Shown here piece after piece: positions 14,895-23,168 of a stretch of DNA of 38,459 nt. Origin of the DNA: an uncultured Selenomonadales bacterium (GTDB taxonomy: Bacteria; Bacillota; Negativicutes; Selenomonadales; Selenomonadaceae). Below the pieces are notes generated by a model, which did not search any database, had not been told where the DNA came from, and saw only the letters and a list, made by a program, of their open reading frames with translations. Location of the stretch: positions 1 to 38,459 of the forward strand of contig CAMHCS010000026.1 in NCBI GenBank assembly GCA_946183785.1, written 5' to 3'. The stretch's first letter is position 1, and every line of letters starts with the position of its first letter. The position numbers and the translations under genes are program-made.

Positions 14895-15779
14895 ATGAAG
14901 AAATTGATCTTCAAGGGCGCGGGCGTCGCCATTGTCACACCGTTCACCGAGGACGGCATCAATTTCCCCGAGTTTGGCCGCATGATCGATGCGCAAATTG
15001 AGGGCCATACGGACGCTATTATTGTCGCGGGCACGACGGGCGAAGCCGCAACGATGAGCGATGCGGAGCACAAGGAAGCGATCAGGTTCGCCGTCCAGCA
15101 TACGAAAGGGCGTATACCTGTCGTTGCAGGGACGGGATCGAACGACACCGCCTACGCGGTGCAGCTTTCACAGTATGCGGAAAAAGTGGGCGCCGACGGC
15201 CTCCTGCTCGTGACGCCCTATTACAATAAATGCACGCAGAAGGGACTGATCGAGCATTTCACGAAGATCGCCGACAGTGTGAATGTTCCGTGCATATTGT
15301 ACGACGTGCCTTCACGTACAGGCCTTTCGATCAAAGTGTCGACGTACGCGGAACTTTCCAAGCATCCGAATATCGTGGCGGTGAAAGAGGCAAACGGCGA
15401 CCTTTCGTCGATTCTTCGCCTGCGCTACACGGTAGGCGACGAGCTCGCGGTATATTCGGGCAACGACGACCAGATCGTTCCGATTCTTTCACTTGGCGGC
15501 ATGGGGGTCATTTCGGTGCTGTCGAACGTCATGCCGAAAGAAACCCACGATATTTGCCAACTTTACTTTGACGGCAAGGTGGAAGAAGCGGCGAAGCTCC
15601 AGATTGCCTGTACCGATATCGTGGACGCGCTTTTCTGCGAGACGAACCCGATTCCTGCCAAGACGGCAATGCGTCTGATGGGTTACGCCGCGGGGCCGCT
15701 CCGGCTGCCGCTCTCGGAAATGGAGCCGGAGAACCGGAAAAAGCTGGACGCCGCGCTGAAAGCGCATAACCTGATTTAG
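14895..15779 (+). CDS. dapA: 4-hydroxy-tetrahydrodipicolinate synthase
   Basis: The protein has 294 residues, a TIM-barrel aldolase that condenses pyruvate with aspartate semialdehyde in lysine and diaminopimelate synthesis. The Schiff-base lysine is K164 (VAVKEANG). The GTTGE motif (46-50), Y110, Y136 (LYDVPSRTG) and R141 are present. AAAGGAGAAG precedes the ATG. It has its own promoter and is followed after 15 bases by a secreted protein gene in the same transcript. Lysine binding-site residues were not analysed. Confidence 0.96.
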   Translation: MKKLIFKGAGVAIVTPFTEDGINFPEFGRMIDAQIEGHTDAIIVAGTTGEAATMSDAEHKEAIRFAVQHTKGRIPVVAGTGSNDTAYAVQLSQYAEKVGADGLLLVTPYYNKCTQKGLIEHFTKIADSVNVPCILYDVPSRTGLSIKVSTYAELSKHPNIVAVKEANGDLSSILRLRYTVGDELAVYSGNDDQIVPILSLGGMGVISVLSNVMPKETHDICQLYFDGKVEEAAKLQIACTDIVDALFCETNPIPAKTAMRLMGYAAGPLRLPLSEMEPENRKKLDAALKAHNLI

Positions 15780-15794
15780 GGAGGGCAATTTCGC

Positions 15795-16448
15795 ATGAAA
15801 AAGTTCATTCAAATTTTTCTGCTCGTCGTGTTTATGGCTGCTTCCTGCCCGTCGGCGATGGCGTATTGGGAAGAAGGCAAGCTGCAGGAGGGGCAGTCGA
15901 TTTCCGACATAAAGACGGTTGCCATCGCAGCCCCGCTTTATACGGAGAAAAAAGACACGCCTACGCTGGAGGAATTCGTCAATGTCCTGAATACGCGGGG
16001 GGCGAAGGTGTCGCCGAAAAAATATACGGTCGTGCCTTACGACGTGATTGCAAAGGACGTCCTGCAAAAGACGGGGAAGGATCTTTACAAGCTGGCCCGT
16101 ATTCCCGCCGCGCGGGTGTTCAAGAACAACGTGGCGAACTATGCCGACGCGTATATCGTCCCTACGGTGACGATGAGCCGTCGCTCGGTGCTTTTCTTTG
16201 AGGTATACAGCGCCGCGACCAGCGATCTGCTGTACACCTATCAGATCATTCTCGCGCCCGACGAACCGGACAACGTGCGGACTTATTCGGACATGGTATC
16301 TCTTTTCTACGACGAGTTCGCCGCGGCCATCGAGACGCAGAAGAAGGAACAGGAAGCTAAGCAGAAGGCGGAACGCAAGGAACGCGAGAAAGCCGAGCGA
16401 AAGGCGCAGCGCGAGCGTGAAAAGGCGGCGGAGAATGCCGGAAAATAA
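15795..16448 (+). CDS. Secreted protein of unknown function with a charged C-terminal helix
   Basis: The protein has 217 residues. The signal peptide covers 1-23 (MKKFIQIFLLVVFMAAS.. AMA). A mixed alpha/beta region follows (AVAIAAPLYTEKK-like strand at about 41-52, VVPYDVIAKDVLQKTGK at 75-92). The last 40 residues are a K/E/R/A-rich segment likely to be one long helix or coiled coil. I do not recognise the family. It is probably translated from the dapA transcript, with AGGGAGGG before the ATG, and is followed by a strong terminator. Confidence 0.7.
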   Translation: MKKFIQIFLLVVFMAASCPSAMAYWEEGKLQEGQSISDIKTVAIAAPLYTEKKDTPTLEEFVNVLNTRGAKVSPKKYTVVPYDVIAKDVLQKTGKDLYKLARIPAARVFKNNVANYADAYIVPTVTMSRRSVLFFEVYSAATSDLLYTYQIILAPDEPDNVRTYSDMVSLFYDEFAAAIETQKKEQEAKQKAERKEREKAERKAQREREKAAENAGK

Positions 16449-16459
16449 AAATGGGTATA

Positions 16460-16512
16460 AAAACAGGGCTGTTCACGAAGTACGGGAGGCGGCTTCGTGA
16501 AAGCCCTGTTTT
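16460..16512. terminator. Strong bidirectional terminator
   Basis: Outer arms AAAACAGGGCT (16460-16470) and AGCCCTGTTTT (16502-16512) continue, after a single-base bulge, into TTCACGAAG / CTTCGTGAA. It is followed by GCGTGTTTTTT. It lies between the dapA unit and the converging glycosyltransferase gene. Confidence 0.85.
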
Positions 16513-16534
16513 GCGTGTTTTTTGTGATTTGAAA

Positions 16535-17341
16535 TCAATGTGCGAGGTAAATCGGTTCGATTTTGGCGTTTTCGGCCAATTCCTCGGAAATCATGCCGTT
16601 CCTCACCATCGCGTCCAGCACGATGAATTGCCGTTTCTTAGCCAACAGGAAATTCTCGTATGGGGAATACACGGAAGGTGCGTTCGGCAGGCCGGCGAGC
16701 ATGGCCGCCTCCGGGAGCGTCAGCTCCTTCGGTTCTTTGTTGAAATAGCCGCGGGATGCATCGTAAATGCCGTAATATCCGGAGCCGAAATAAATCGAGT
16801 TCAGATAGAGCGCAAGGATTTCGTCCTTTGAGCAGCGAAGCTCGAGGTCGACGGCGAGGGCAAGCTCCTCCGCCTTGCGCGCGAACGAACGTTCCTGCGA
16901 GAGGAAAAGGTTTTTGATCAGCTGCTGCGTGATCGTGCTCGCGCCTTCCTCGATTTCTCCTCTCTGAAGATTGACGAGCGTTGCGCGGATGATGCCTTCG
17001 ACGTCGAAGCCGGGGTGCGAATAGAATCGGGCGTCCTCGACAGCGACGATTGCCTGCAGGAGCGCGTCCGGCAAGTCCCTGGTCGGAACGATCTTCTTTT
17101 CGGAAATTCGTTCATCGAGGGCGTCCCGAAGAAACAGAAGGCGTTTGAGGCGGGTAAAGCCGTCAGGCGTTTTCAGCGGACGGGGGACGTCCTGTTGCGC
17201 GGATGGCAAAACGCTGTCCGCCGCCCAATCTGTGACGCGGCTCACCGTTTCCCTGCGGAGTACGTCGCGCCCCCCCGCGAGGAAAAAACCGAGGAAGAAT
17301 ACAAGTATGAGACCCGCGCATAGGCGGAGCAATTTTCTCAT
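16535..17341 (-). CDS. mtgA: Monofunctional peptidoglycan glycosyltransferase (GT51)
   Basis: The protein has 268 residues: one N-terminal membrane anchor (about 7-24), then a single GT51 domain and no transpeptidase domain. Family motifs are all present: VAVEDARFYSHPGFD (catalytic E102), GASTITQQLIKNLFL (134-148), RKAEELALAVDLE and KDEILALYLNSIYFG. It polymerises glycan strands from lipid II on the outer face of the inner membrane. I use the ATG at 17341, with AAAGGAT 9 bases upstream; an ATG at 17362 is also possible. It is divergent from argC. The gene symbol is given by architecture, not by confirmed orthology. Confidence 0.88.
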   Translation of the reverse strand: MRKLLRLCAGLILVFFLGFFLAGGRDVLRRETVSRVTDWAADSVLPSAQQDVPRPLKTPDGFTRLKRLLFLRDALDERISEKKIVPTRDLPDALLQAIVAVEDARFYSHPGFDVEGIIRATLVNLQRGEIEEGASTITQQLIKNLFLSQERSFARKAEELALAVDLELRCSKDEILALYLNSIYFGSGYYGIYDASRGYFNKEPKELTLPEAAMLAGLPNAPSVYSPYENFLLAKKRQFIVLDAMVRNGMISEELAENAKIEPIYLAH

Positions 17342-17402
17342 GGGCGCAGATCCTTTCTGCATTTTTCGAAGTTCGCTCCATTATAGCGTATTTTTTAAAC
17401 AC

Positions 17403-17444
17403 AAGGAATAAAAATTTGCATTTTCTGTTGCATTTTTATGCAAT
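17403..17444 (+). promoter_or_regulatory. ARG-box-like operator (ArgR) upstream of argC
   Basis: The palindrome GTTGCATTTTTATGCAAT (17427-17444) fits the ArgR/AhrC pattern TGnAT-4 A/T-ATnCA with perfect arms. A weaker second box, GGAATAAAAATTTGCA (17405-17420), shares the 11-base core GAATAAAAATT with the Bacillus-type ARG box. Box centres are 24 bp apart. The stronger box covers the argC -35 element, as expected for arginine-dependent repression. ArgR itself is not encoded in the window. Confidence 0.55.
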
Positions 17445-17457
17445 ACGTGTGTATAAT
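17428..17457 (+). promoter_or_regulatory. argC operon promoter
   Basis: TTGCAT (17428-17433), an 18-base spacer and TATAAT (17452-17457), 30 bases before the argC ATG. The -35 box is the left arm of the ARG-box-like palindrome. Confidence 0.7.
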
Positions 17458-17487
17458 TATGAAGGTTATTGAAAGCGAGGCATTTTC

Positions 17488-18522
17488 ATGAGAGTGAGCA
17501 TTATCGGCGCGACAGGCTACGCGGGCGCGGAGCTGCTGCGCATTTTGCTGGGGCACCCAAAGGCGGAGGTCGTCCATGCGACTTCAGAGAGTCATACGGG
17601 GAAGCCGCTTTCGGAAGTTTATCCGCATTTTCTCGGCCTGTTTGACAGGCCGTTGGAGAGCATGGAGGATATTGAGCGCATAGCGGAGGACAGCGAATTT
17701 ATTTTTATCGGGCTGCCAGCCGGCCACGCCATGGAGATTGGGCTGGCTGTCGAGGATTATCCCGTGCGGATCATCGACCTGGGCGCGGATTACCGTTTTC
17801 ACGACACGGCGGTCTATGAGGCGTGGTACAAGGTGAGTCATTCCCACGCGAATGCGGACCGGGTTTATGGTCTCGCGGAGCTCTATCGCGGCGCCATCAG
17901 GGAAGCGAGAATCATCGGCAACGCGGGCTGCTATACGACGGCCAGCATTCTCGCACTCGCGCCGCTGGTCAAGGACGGGCTGATCGATCTCGACAGTATC
18001 GTGATCGACGCGAAATCCGGTGTGTCCGGCGCGGGCCGTTCGGCAAAGCTCCCCAACCATTTCCCGGAGCTGTTCGATAATTTCAAGGCTTACGGCGTCG
18101 CGACGCACCGCCATACGCCGGAGATCGAGCAGGCGCTTTCCGACCTTTGCGGCACGCCGATTACGCTTCAGTTCACGCCCCATCTCGTGCCGATGTCCCG
18201 AGGGATTCTTTCGACCTGCTATGCGAAACTCGCGGACGGCGTGACGGCGGACAGGGTGGATGAAGCGTTCCAATCGTTGTATAAGGACGAATATTTCATT
18301 CGTCTGCGAGGGCGAGGCGCATATCCTGAGACGAAATACGTGCGCGGCTCGAATTTCTGCGACCTCGGCTGGCACGTCGACGAAAGAACAAATCGTGTGA
18401 TTGTCCTTTCCGCTATTGACAACCTTGTCAAAGGAGCGGCGGGACAGGCGGTACAAAACTTCAACATCGCCTGCGGCTTCGACGAAAAGCTGGGACTGAC
18501 GTCGGCGCCGGTGTATCCTTGA
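17488..18522 (+). CDS. argC: N-acetyl-gamma-glutamyl-phosphate reductase
   Basis: The protein has 344 residues. The NADP-binding start is IIGATGYAGAELLRIL and the catalytic cysteine is C148 in GNAGCYTT. The motifs DAKSGVSGAGR and HRHTPEIEQ follow. It performs the third step of ornithine synthesis, reducing N-acetylglutamyl phosphate to the semialdehyde. It is the first gene of the arginine operon, directly behind the ARG-box-like promoter. A 250-bp gap containing repeats separates it from argJ. Confidence 0.96.
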   Translation: MRVSIIGATGYAGAELLRILLGHPKAEVVHATSESHTGKPLSEVYPHFLGLFDRPLESMEDIERIAEDSEFIFIGLPAGHAMEIGLAVEDYPVRIIDLGADYRFHDTAVYEAWYKVSHSHANADRVYGLAELYRGAIREARIIGNAGCYTTASILALAPLVKDGLIDLDSIVIDAKSGVSGAGRSAKLPNHFPELFDNFKAYGVATHRHTPEIEQALSDLCGTPITLQFTPHLVPMSRGILSTCYAKLADGVTADRVDEAFQSLYKDEYFIRLRGRGAYPETKYVRGSNFCDLGWHVDERTNRVIVLSAIDNLVKGAAGQAVQNFNIACGFDEKLGLTSAPVYP

Positions 18523-18527
18523 GATAG

Positions 18528-18724
18528 CCCTCCCCTATGGGGAGGGGGGACCGCCGTAGGCGGTGGGTGAGTTCCTAAGGCTGCGCTTGCGTTAATCGTT
18601 ACGCTTACAAAACCTCATCATCCGACGCCCTCCGGGCGCCACCTTCCCCAAAGGGAAGGCTAATATTATCGTTTCGCGCGCCATTCGACAGTCCACTGGA
18701 CTGTCTTACCACAGAGGGGAAGGC
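18528..18724. repeat. REP-like GC-rich hairpin cluster between argC and argJ
   Basis: The gap holds several palindromic units. CCCTCCCC-TAT-GGGGAGGG (18528-18546) is followed by ACCGCC-GTA-GGCGGT (18550-18564) and GGGTGAG. An opposite-facing unit contains CGCCC/GGGCG (18626-18638) and CCTTCCC/GGGAAGG (18642-18659) after CCTCATC. A 19-base palindrome GACAGTCCA-C-TGGACTGTC lies at 18687-18705, followed by a further GAGGGGAAGGC. The facing pair resembles a BIME-type arrangement. It has no coding capacity. Confidence 0.75.
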
Positions 18725-18772
18725 AAGATTATAGCATCTATCTATTAATATATCAATATAGGAGGAATTTTC

Positions 18773-19984
18773 ATGTTCAGTGAAGCACATACGAAAAAAG
18801 GCGTGACGTTCCCGAAAGGGTTCAAGGCTGCAGGCGTCAAGGCGGGGATCAAGAAGAGCGGGAATCTCGATCTTGCTCTGATTTATACCGAGAAAGAGGC
18901 GGCGGTAGCCGGTACCTTTACGAAAAATCAGGTGGCGGCGGCTCCCGTCTATGTGTCGAAGGAAGTCGTGAAGGGCGGCAAAGCACACGCGATTTGCGCG
19001 AACGCGGGCTGCGCGAACGCCTGCACCGGCGAGCAGGGCATGGCCAACGCGCGGGCTATGGCGAAGGCGGCAGCGGACGCCGTAGGCTGCGCGGCGAACG
19101 AAGTTATTGTCGCGTCGACGGGCGTCATCGGCGTACAGCTTCCCATGGAAAAAGTTACGGCGGGCGTCAAGGCAGCGTCGTCGGAGTTGTCCGAGGACGG
19201 CAGCGTGAACGCGGGCAACGCGATCATCACGACGGACACTTATTCGAAAGCCTGCGCGACGGAAGTCGAGATCGGCGGCAAGAAAGTCCGCTTCGGCGCG
19301 ATCGCCAAAGGCTCCGGCATGATCCAGCCGGACATGGCGACGATGCTCTGCTTTATTACGACGGACGCCGCGATTGACCAGCCGCTTTTGCAGGCGGCGC
19401 TGTCCGAGGTCGTCGAGGTTTCGTTCAACATGATTTCAATCGACGGCGACATGAGCACTAACGATATGGCGGTGGTGCTGGCCAACGGCGCGGCGGGCAA
19501 CGCAGCCATCACGAAAAAAGACAAGGATTATGAGATTTTCCGCGACACGCTGAAGGAACTCTGCATTGGGCTTTCCCAGCGTATCGCAGCGGACGGCGAG
19601 GGCGCGACGAAGTTCCTGACGATTCATGTGACTGGTGCAAAATCCTTTGAAAGCGCGAAACAGGTTGGTATGAGCGTCGCGAAGTCGCCGCTGGTGAAGA
19701 CGGCGTTTTTCGGCGAGGATCCGAACTGGGGCCGTGTGATCTGCGCGGTGGGGTACGCGGGCGTGCCGATGGAGCCGGAGAAAACGGTGGTGAAGTTCGG
19801 CGGGATTGCCGTCTATGATAAAGGCGTCGGTGCGAAGTTCGACGAAGCGGCACTCCGCAAGGTCATGGCGGAGCATGACGTCGTCATCGATGTGGAGCTT
19901 GGGCTCGGCGACGCGGAGGCTACGGTCTGGTCCTGCGATTTCTCCTATGAGTATGTGAAGATCAACGGCGAGTACCATACCTGA
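18773..19984 (+). CDS. argJ: Glutamate N-acetyltransferase / amino-acid acetyltransferase (ArgJ)
   Basis: The protein has 403 residues. ArgJ precursors cleave themselves before a threonine, here T190 in PDMATMLCF, to give alpha and beta chains. KGSGMIQPDMATML and EDPNWGR are family hallmarks. It recycles the acetyl group from N-acetylornithine to glutamate. No argA-like gene is present, which fits the bifunctional form that also makes N-acetylglutamate from acetyl-CoA, but this cannot be proved from motifs. The ATG is preceded by AGGAGG. Its stop overlaps the argB leader. Confidence 0.95.
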   Translation: MFSEAHTKKGVTFPKGFKAAGVKAGIKKSGNLDLALIYTEKEAAVAGTFTKNQVAAAPVYVSKEVVKGGKAHAICANAGCANACTGEQGMANARAMAKAAADAVGCAANEVIVASTGVIGVQLPMEKVTAGVKAASSELSEDGSVNAGNAIITTDTYSKACATEVEIGGKKVRFGAIAKGSGMIQPDMATMLCFITTDAAIDQPLLQAALSEVVEVSFNMISIDGDMSTNDMAVVLANGAAGNAAITKKDKDYEIFRDTLKELCIGLSQRIAADGEGATKFLTIHVTGAKSFESAKQVGMSVAKSPLVKTAFFGEDPNWGRVICAVGYAGVPMEPEKTVVKFGGIAVYDKGVGAKFDEAALRKVMAEHDVVIDVELGLGDAEATVWSCDFSYEYVKINGEYHT

Positions 19985-19998
19985 TGGGAGGCGGCAGA

Positions 19999-20883
19999 AT
20001 GTTTTCACCGCAGGATACGGCGAATCTTCTCGTCGAAGCGCTGCCGTATTTCCAGAAATTTTCCGGCAAGACCATCGTGGTCAAATACGGCGGCAACGCG
20101 ATGATCAGCGAAGATTTGAAAGCGAAGGTCATGCAGGACGTCACGCTGATGAAGCAGGTCGGCATTCGTCCGGTCATCGTGCATGGCGGCGGCCCGGACA
20201 TCACGGGATTTTTGAAGAAGGTAGGCAAGGATTCGGAGTTCGTCAGCGGGCTTCGAGTGACGGACGAGGAGACGATGGAAATCGTCGGCATGGTGTTGAT
20301 CGGCAAGGTCAACGCAGACGTCGTCATGCGGCTGAACGTCTGCGGCAATCGCGCTGTCGGCCTGTCCGGCGTGGACGCGGAGCTGATCCGGGCGAAAAAG
20401 AAGCTTGCCGTCGTTCATGAGGACGGGACGGAGCACTCGGTGGATATCGGGCATGTCGGAGAAGTGGAAAGCATCAACGCCGGCATTTTGGAGGACAATC
20501 TCGACCGGGGCTATATTCCGGTAGTCGCGCCGATTGGCGTCGACGAAAGCGGGGCGCAGTACAATATCAACGCCGATTATGTGGCGGCGGCCATCGCCGG
20601 CGCGCTGAAAGCGGAAAAACTGCTGCTTTTGACGGACGTTGAGGGCATATACAAGGACTTTTCGGACAAGAGCACCTTCATCTCGTCGCTGACGAAATCG
20701 GAGGCGGAGGCGTACATCGAGGACGGCACGATTTCCGGCGGTATGATTCCGAAGGTTGAGGCGTGCCTGACGGCGCTTTCGCAGGGCGCGCAAAAGACTT
20801 CGATTATCGACGGCAGGCTCCCGCACTCGCTGCTGTTGGAGCTTTTCACTTCGCAAGGCATCGGGACGGAGATTGTGCAGTGA
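19999..20883 (+). CDS. argB: Acetylglutamate kinase
   Basis: The protein has 294 residues of the amino-acid kinase fold: VVKYGGNAM (phosphate lysine), VHGGGPDI, NADVVMRLN, and LLLLTDVEGIY with the later GGMIPKVEAC. It phosphorylates N-acetylglutamate and is usually the arginine-inhibited step in cyclic pathways. I start at ATG 19999 because GGGAGG lies 6 bases upstream; an ATG at 19984 overlaps the argJ stop but has no site of its own. Confidence 0.95.
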   Translation: MFSPQDTANLLVEALPYFQKFSGKTIVVKYGGNAMISEDLKAKVMQDVTLMKQVGIRPVIVHGGGPDITGFLKKVGKDSEFVSGLRVTDEETMEIVGMVLIGKVNADVVMRLNVCGNRAVGLSGVDAELIRAKKKLAVVHEDGTEHSVDIGHVGEVESINAGILEDNLDRGYIPVVAPIGVDESGAQYNINADYVAAAIAGALKAEKLLLLTDVEGIYKDFSDKSTFISSLTKSEAEAYIEDGTISGGMIPKVEACLTALSQGAQKTSIIDGRLPHSLLLELFTSQGIGTEIVQ

Positions 20884-20893
20884 TTTTTCCTTG

Positions 20894-20930
20894 CCTCCTC
20901 TTTGGGGAGGGGGCCCGCCAAAGGCGGTGA
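20894..20930. repeat. REP-like hairpin unit between argB and argD
   Basis: CCTCCTCTTTGGGGAGG followed by CCGCC-AAA-GGCGG and GTGAG repeats the layout of the unit at 18528-18570, with only the loop bases and a few positions changed. It lies 11 bases after the argB stop and ends before the argD ribosome site. Confidence 0.65.
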
Positions 20931-20957
20931 GTATGGTAATGTATGAGGTGAAGCATT

Positions 20958-22148
20958 ATGACGGACGAACAGATATACGCGGCTGACGCGCGGGATTATC
21001 TTCCCGTGTTCGCGCGGTACAAGATCGTGCTGGATCATGGCGACGGCGTTTATGTCTACGACACGCAGGGAAAGAAGTATATCGACTTTCTCGGCGGCAT
21101 CGCGGTGAACGTGCTCGGGCACGGGTATCCTGCGCTGGTGGACGCGGTAGCGTCGCAGGCGAAGAAGATGATCCATTGCTCGAATCTCTATTATACGCAA
21201 GCGCAGGCTTACGCTGCGGAAAAACTAGCGGCGCGGTTCGGCGGCGGAAAAGTGTTTTTCGGCAATTCCGGAGCGGAGGCCAACGAGGGCGCAATCAAGC
21301 TGGCACGGAAATATGCGCATAGCGTATCAAAGAGCAAGTCCGAGATTATCTGCGCCTGGCACAGCTTCCACGGGCGGACATTGGCGACGCTGACGGCGAC
21401 GGGACAGCCGAAATACCAGGAGGGCTTCGGTCCGCTGCCCGGCGGCTTTTCCTATGTGGATTTCGGCGATTACGACGCGTTGGAGAAAATGGTCGACGGA
21501 AAGACCTGCGCGGTCATGTTGGAGACGATACAGGGCGAGGGCGGCGTTCATGTGCCGCCGAAAGACTATTTCAAGAAGGTGCGGGAACTTTGCGACAGGT
21601 ACGGCGCGCTCCTGATTCTTGACGAGATCCAGAGCGGCATGGGGCGAACCGGAAAATTCTTCGCATATGAGCATTTCGGCATAAAGCCCGACATCGTGAC
21701 GCTGGCGAAAGGATTGGCGGGCGGCGTGCCGATTGGCGCGTTTGTCGCGACGGACAATGTCGCGGCGGCATTCCATGCGGGCGACCACGGTTCAACCTTC
21801 GGCGGCAATCCGTTGGCCTGCGCTGCGGCCAATGCGGTGCTGGACGCAATGACGCCGGAATTTCTCGCGAACGTCGGGACGATGGGCGCGTATTTCAGGG
21901 AATGCCTGGACAAGCTCGCGGCGAAACTGCCGTGGTTTGTAACGGAGGTGCGCGGCAAAGGCCTGATTCTCGGCATGGAACTGACGAAAGATGGGCGCGA
22001 CATCGTAAACGCGTGCCTGGAGGAAGGCGCAATTATCAACTGCACAGCAGGAAACGTCCTTCGTTTCGTGCCGCCGCTGATCGTTACGAAGTCCGAAATC
22101 GACGAGGTCATGGACGTGTTGGAGCGCGTTCTGCCTCGGTTCGCATGA
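20958..22148 (+). CDS. argD: Acetylornithine aminotransferase
   Basis: The protein has 396 residues and is a class III PLP aminotransferase. The PLP lysine is K251 in TLAKGLAGGVPIGAF. FGNSGAEANEGAIKLAR, WHSFHGRT and LDEIQSGMGRTG are the expected cofactor and substrate segments. It converts N-acetylglutamate semialdehyde to N-acetylornithine. AGGTG precedes the ATG. A REP-like repeat lies between it and argB. Confidence 0.95.
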   Translation: MTDEQIYAADARDYLPVFARYKIVLDHGDGVYVYDTQGKKYIDFLGGIAVNVLGHGYPALVDAVASQAKKMIHCSNLYYTQAQAYAAEKLAARFGGGKVFFGNSGAEANEGAIKLARKYAHSVSKSKSEIICAWHSFHGRTLATLTATGQPKYQEGFGPLPGGFSYVDFGDYDALEKMVDGKTCAVMLETIQGEGGVHVPPKDYFKKVRELCDRYGALLILDEIQSGMGRTGKFFAYEHFGIKPDIVTLAKGLAGGVPIGAFVATDNVAAAFHAGDHGSTFGGNPLACAAANAVLDAMTPEFLANVGTMGAYFRECLDKLAAKLPWFVTEVRGKGLILGMELTKDGRDIVNACLEEGAIINCTAGNVLRFVPPLIVTKSEIDEVMDVLERVLPRFA

Positions 22149-22163
22149 CAGGGAGGGAAAATT

Positions 22164-23087
22164 TTGAACAAGGATTTTCTTACCATTCACGATCTTTTTC
22201 CGGGCGAGGTGGAGGACGTCCTCGATTTAGCGGCGAATCTGAAAGCAATGCAGGACAGCGGTACGCCGCACCGGTATTTGGAAGGCAAGACGCTGGGCAT
22301 GATTTTCGAGAAGTCCTCGACGCGGACGCGGGTTTCCTTTGAGGTCGGTATGTACCAGCTCGGCGGTAGCGCGCTGTTTCTGTCGTCCCATGATACGCAG
22401 CTTGGGCGCGGCGAACCGATCCGCGATACGGCGCGGGTGCTTTCGCGTTATCTCGACGGCATCATGATCCGTACTTTTGCCCATGAGACGGCGGAGGAGC
22501 TTGCCAAGTGGGCGGATGTTCCCGTCATCAACGCGCTCACCGACCTTCTGCACCCGTGCCAGGTCATGGCGGATTTCCTGACCCTGCGCGAGCACAAGGG
22601 CAAAGATCTTTCGGGGCTGAAAGTGGCGTTCGTCGGCGACGGCAACAATATGGCGAACTCGTATCTTTACGGCGCGGCGAAGACGGGAATGACGCTGGCC
22701 GTCGCGACGCCGAAAACGCATCAGCCGGACAGGACGGTTGTGAAAAATGCGCTGAAGGACGCGAAAGAGACAGGCGCAAAGATTACGTTGACCACCGACC
22801 CCATGGAGGCCGTGAAAGACGCCGACGTCGTCGTAACGGACACATGGGCCAGTATGGGGCAGGAGGCGGAGCACGACGCGCGCAAGAAAATCTTTGCGCC
22901 GTACCAGGTGAACAAGAAGCTCCTGCAAAAAGCCGACCGCCGCGTCATTGTCATGCACTGCCTGCCCGCGTATCGCGGCGAAGAGATTACCGACGAGGTC
23001 TTCGAGGCGAACGCCGAGGTTATATTCGACGAGGCGGAAAATCGCCTGCATGCGCAGAAGGCAATCATGACGCTTTTGATGAGCTAA
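22164..23087 (+). CDS. argF: Ornithine carbamoyltransferase
   Basis: The protein has 307 residues. The carbamoyl phosphate motif STRTR (52-56), HPCQ (about 130-133) and the ornithine/active-site motif HCLPA (about 266-270) are intact. It makes citrulline from ornithine and carbamoyl phosphate. The start codon is TTG at 22164, with GGGAGG 6 bases upstream. It follows argD by 15 bases. Biosynthetic rather than catabolic use is inferred from the operon. Confidence 0.95.
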   Translation: MNKDFLTIHDLFPGEVEDVLDLAANLKAMQDSGTPHRYLEGKTLGMIFEKSSTRTRVSFEVGMYQLGGSALFLSSHDTQLGRGEPIRDTARVLSRYLDGIMIRTFAHETAEELAKWADVPVINALTDLLHPCQVMADFLTLREHKGKDLSGLKVAFVGDGNNMANSYLYGAAKTGMTLAVATPKTHQPDRTVVKNALKDAKETGAKITLTTDPMEAVKDADVVVTDTWASMGQEAEHDARKKIFAPYQVNKKLLQKADRRVIVMHCLPAYRGEEITDEVFEANAEVIFDEAENRLHAQKAIMTLLMS

Positions 23088-23168
23088 GGGCCGCGATTTG
23101 ACGCCATCATCGCTTTCTTAAACGTCGTTATTCTAAAGGTTATATTATATAAAGGAGTTGTTTTTTCA

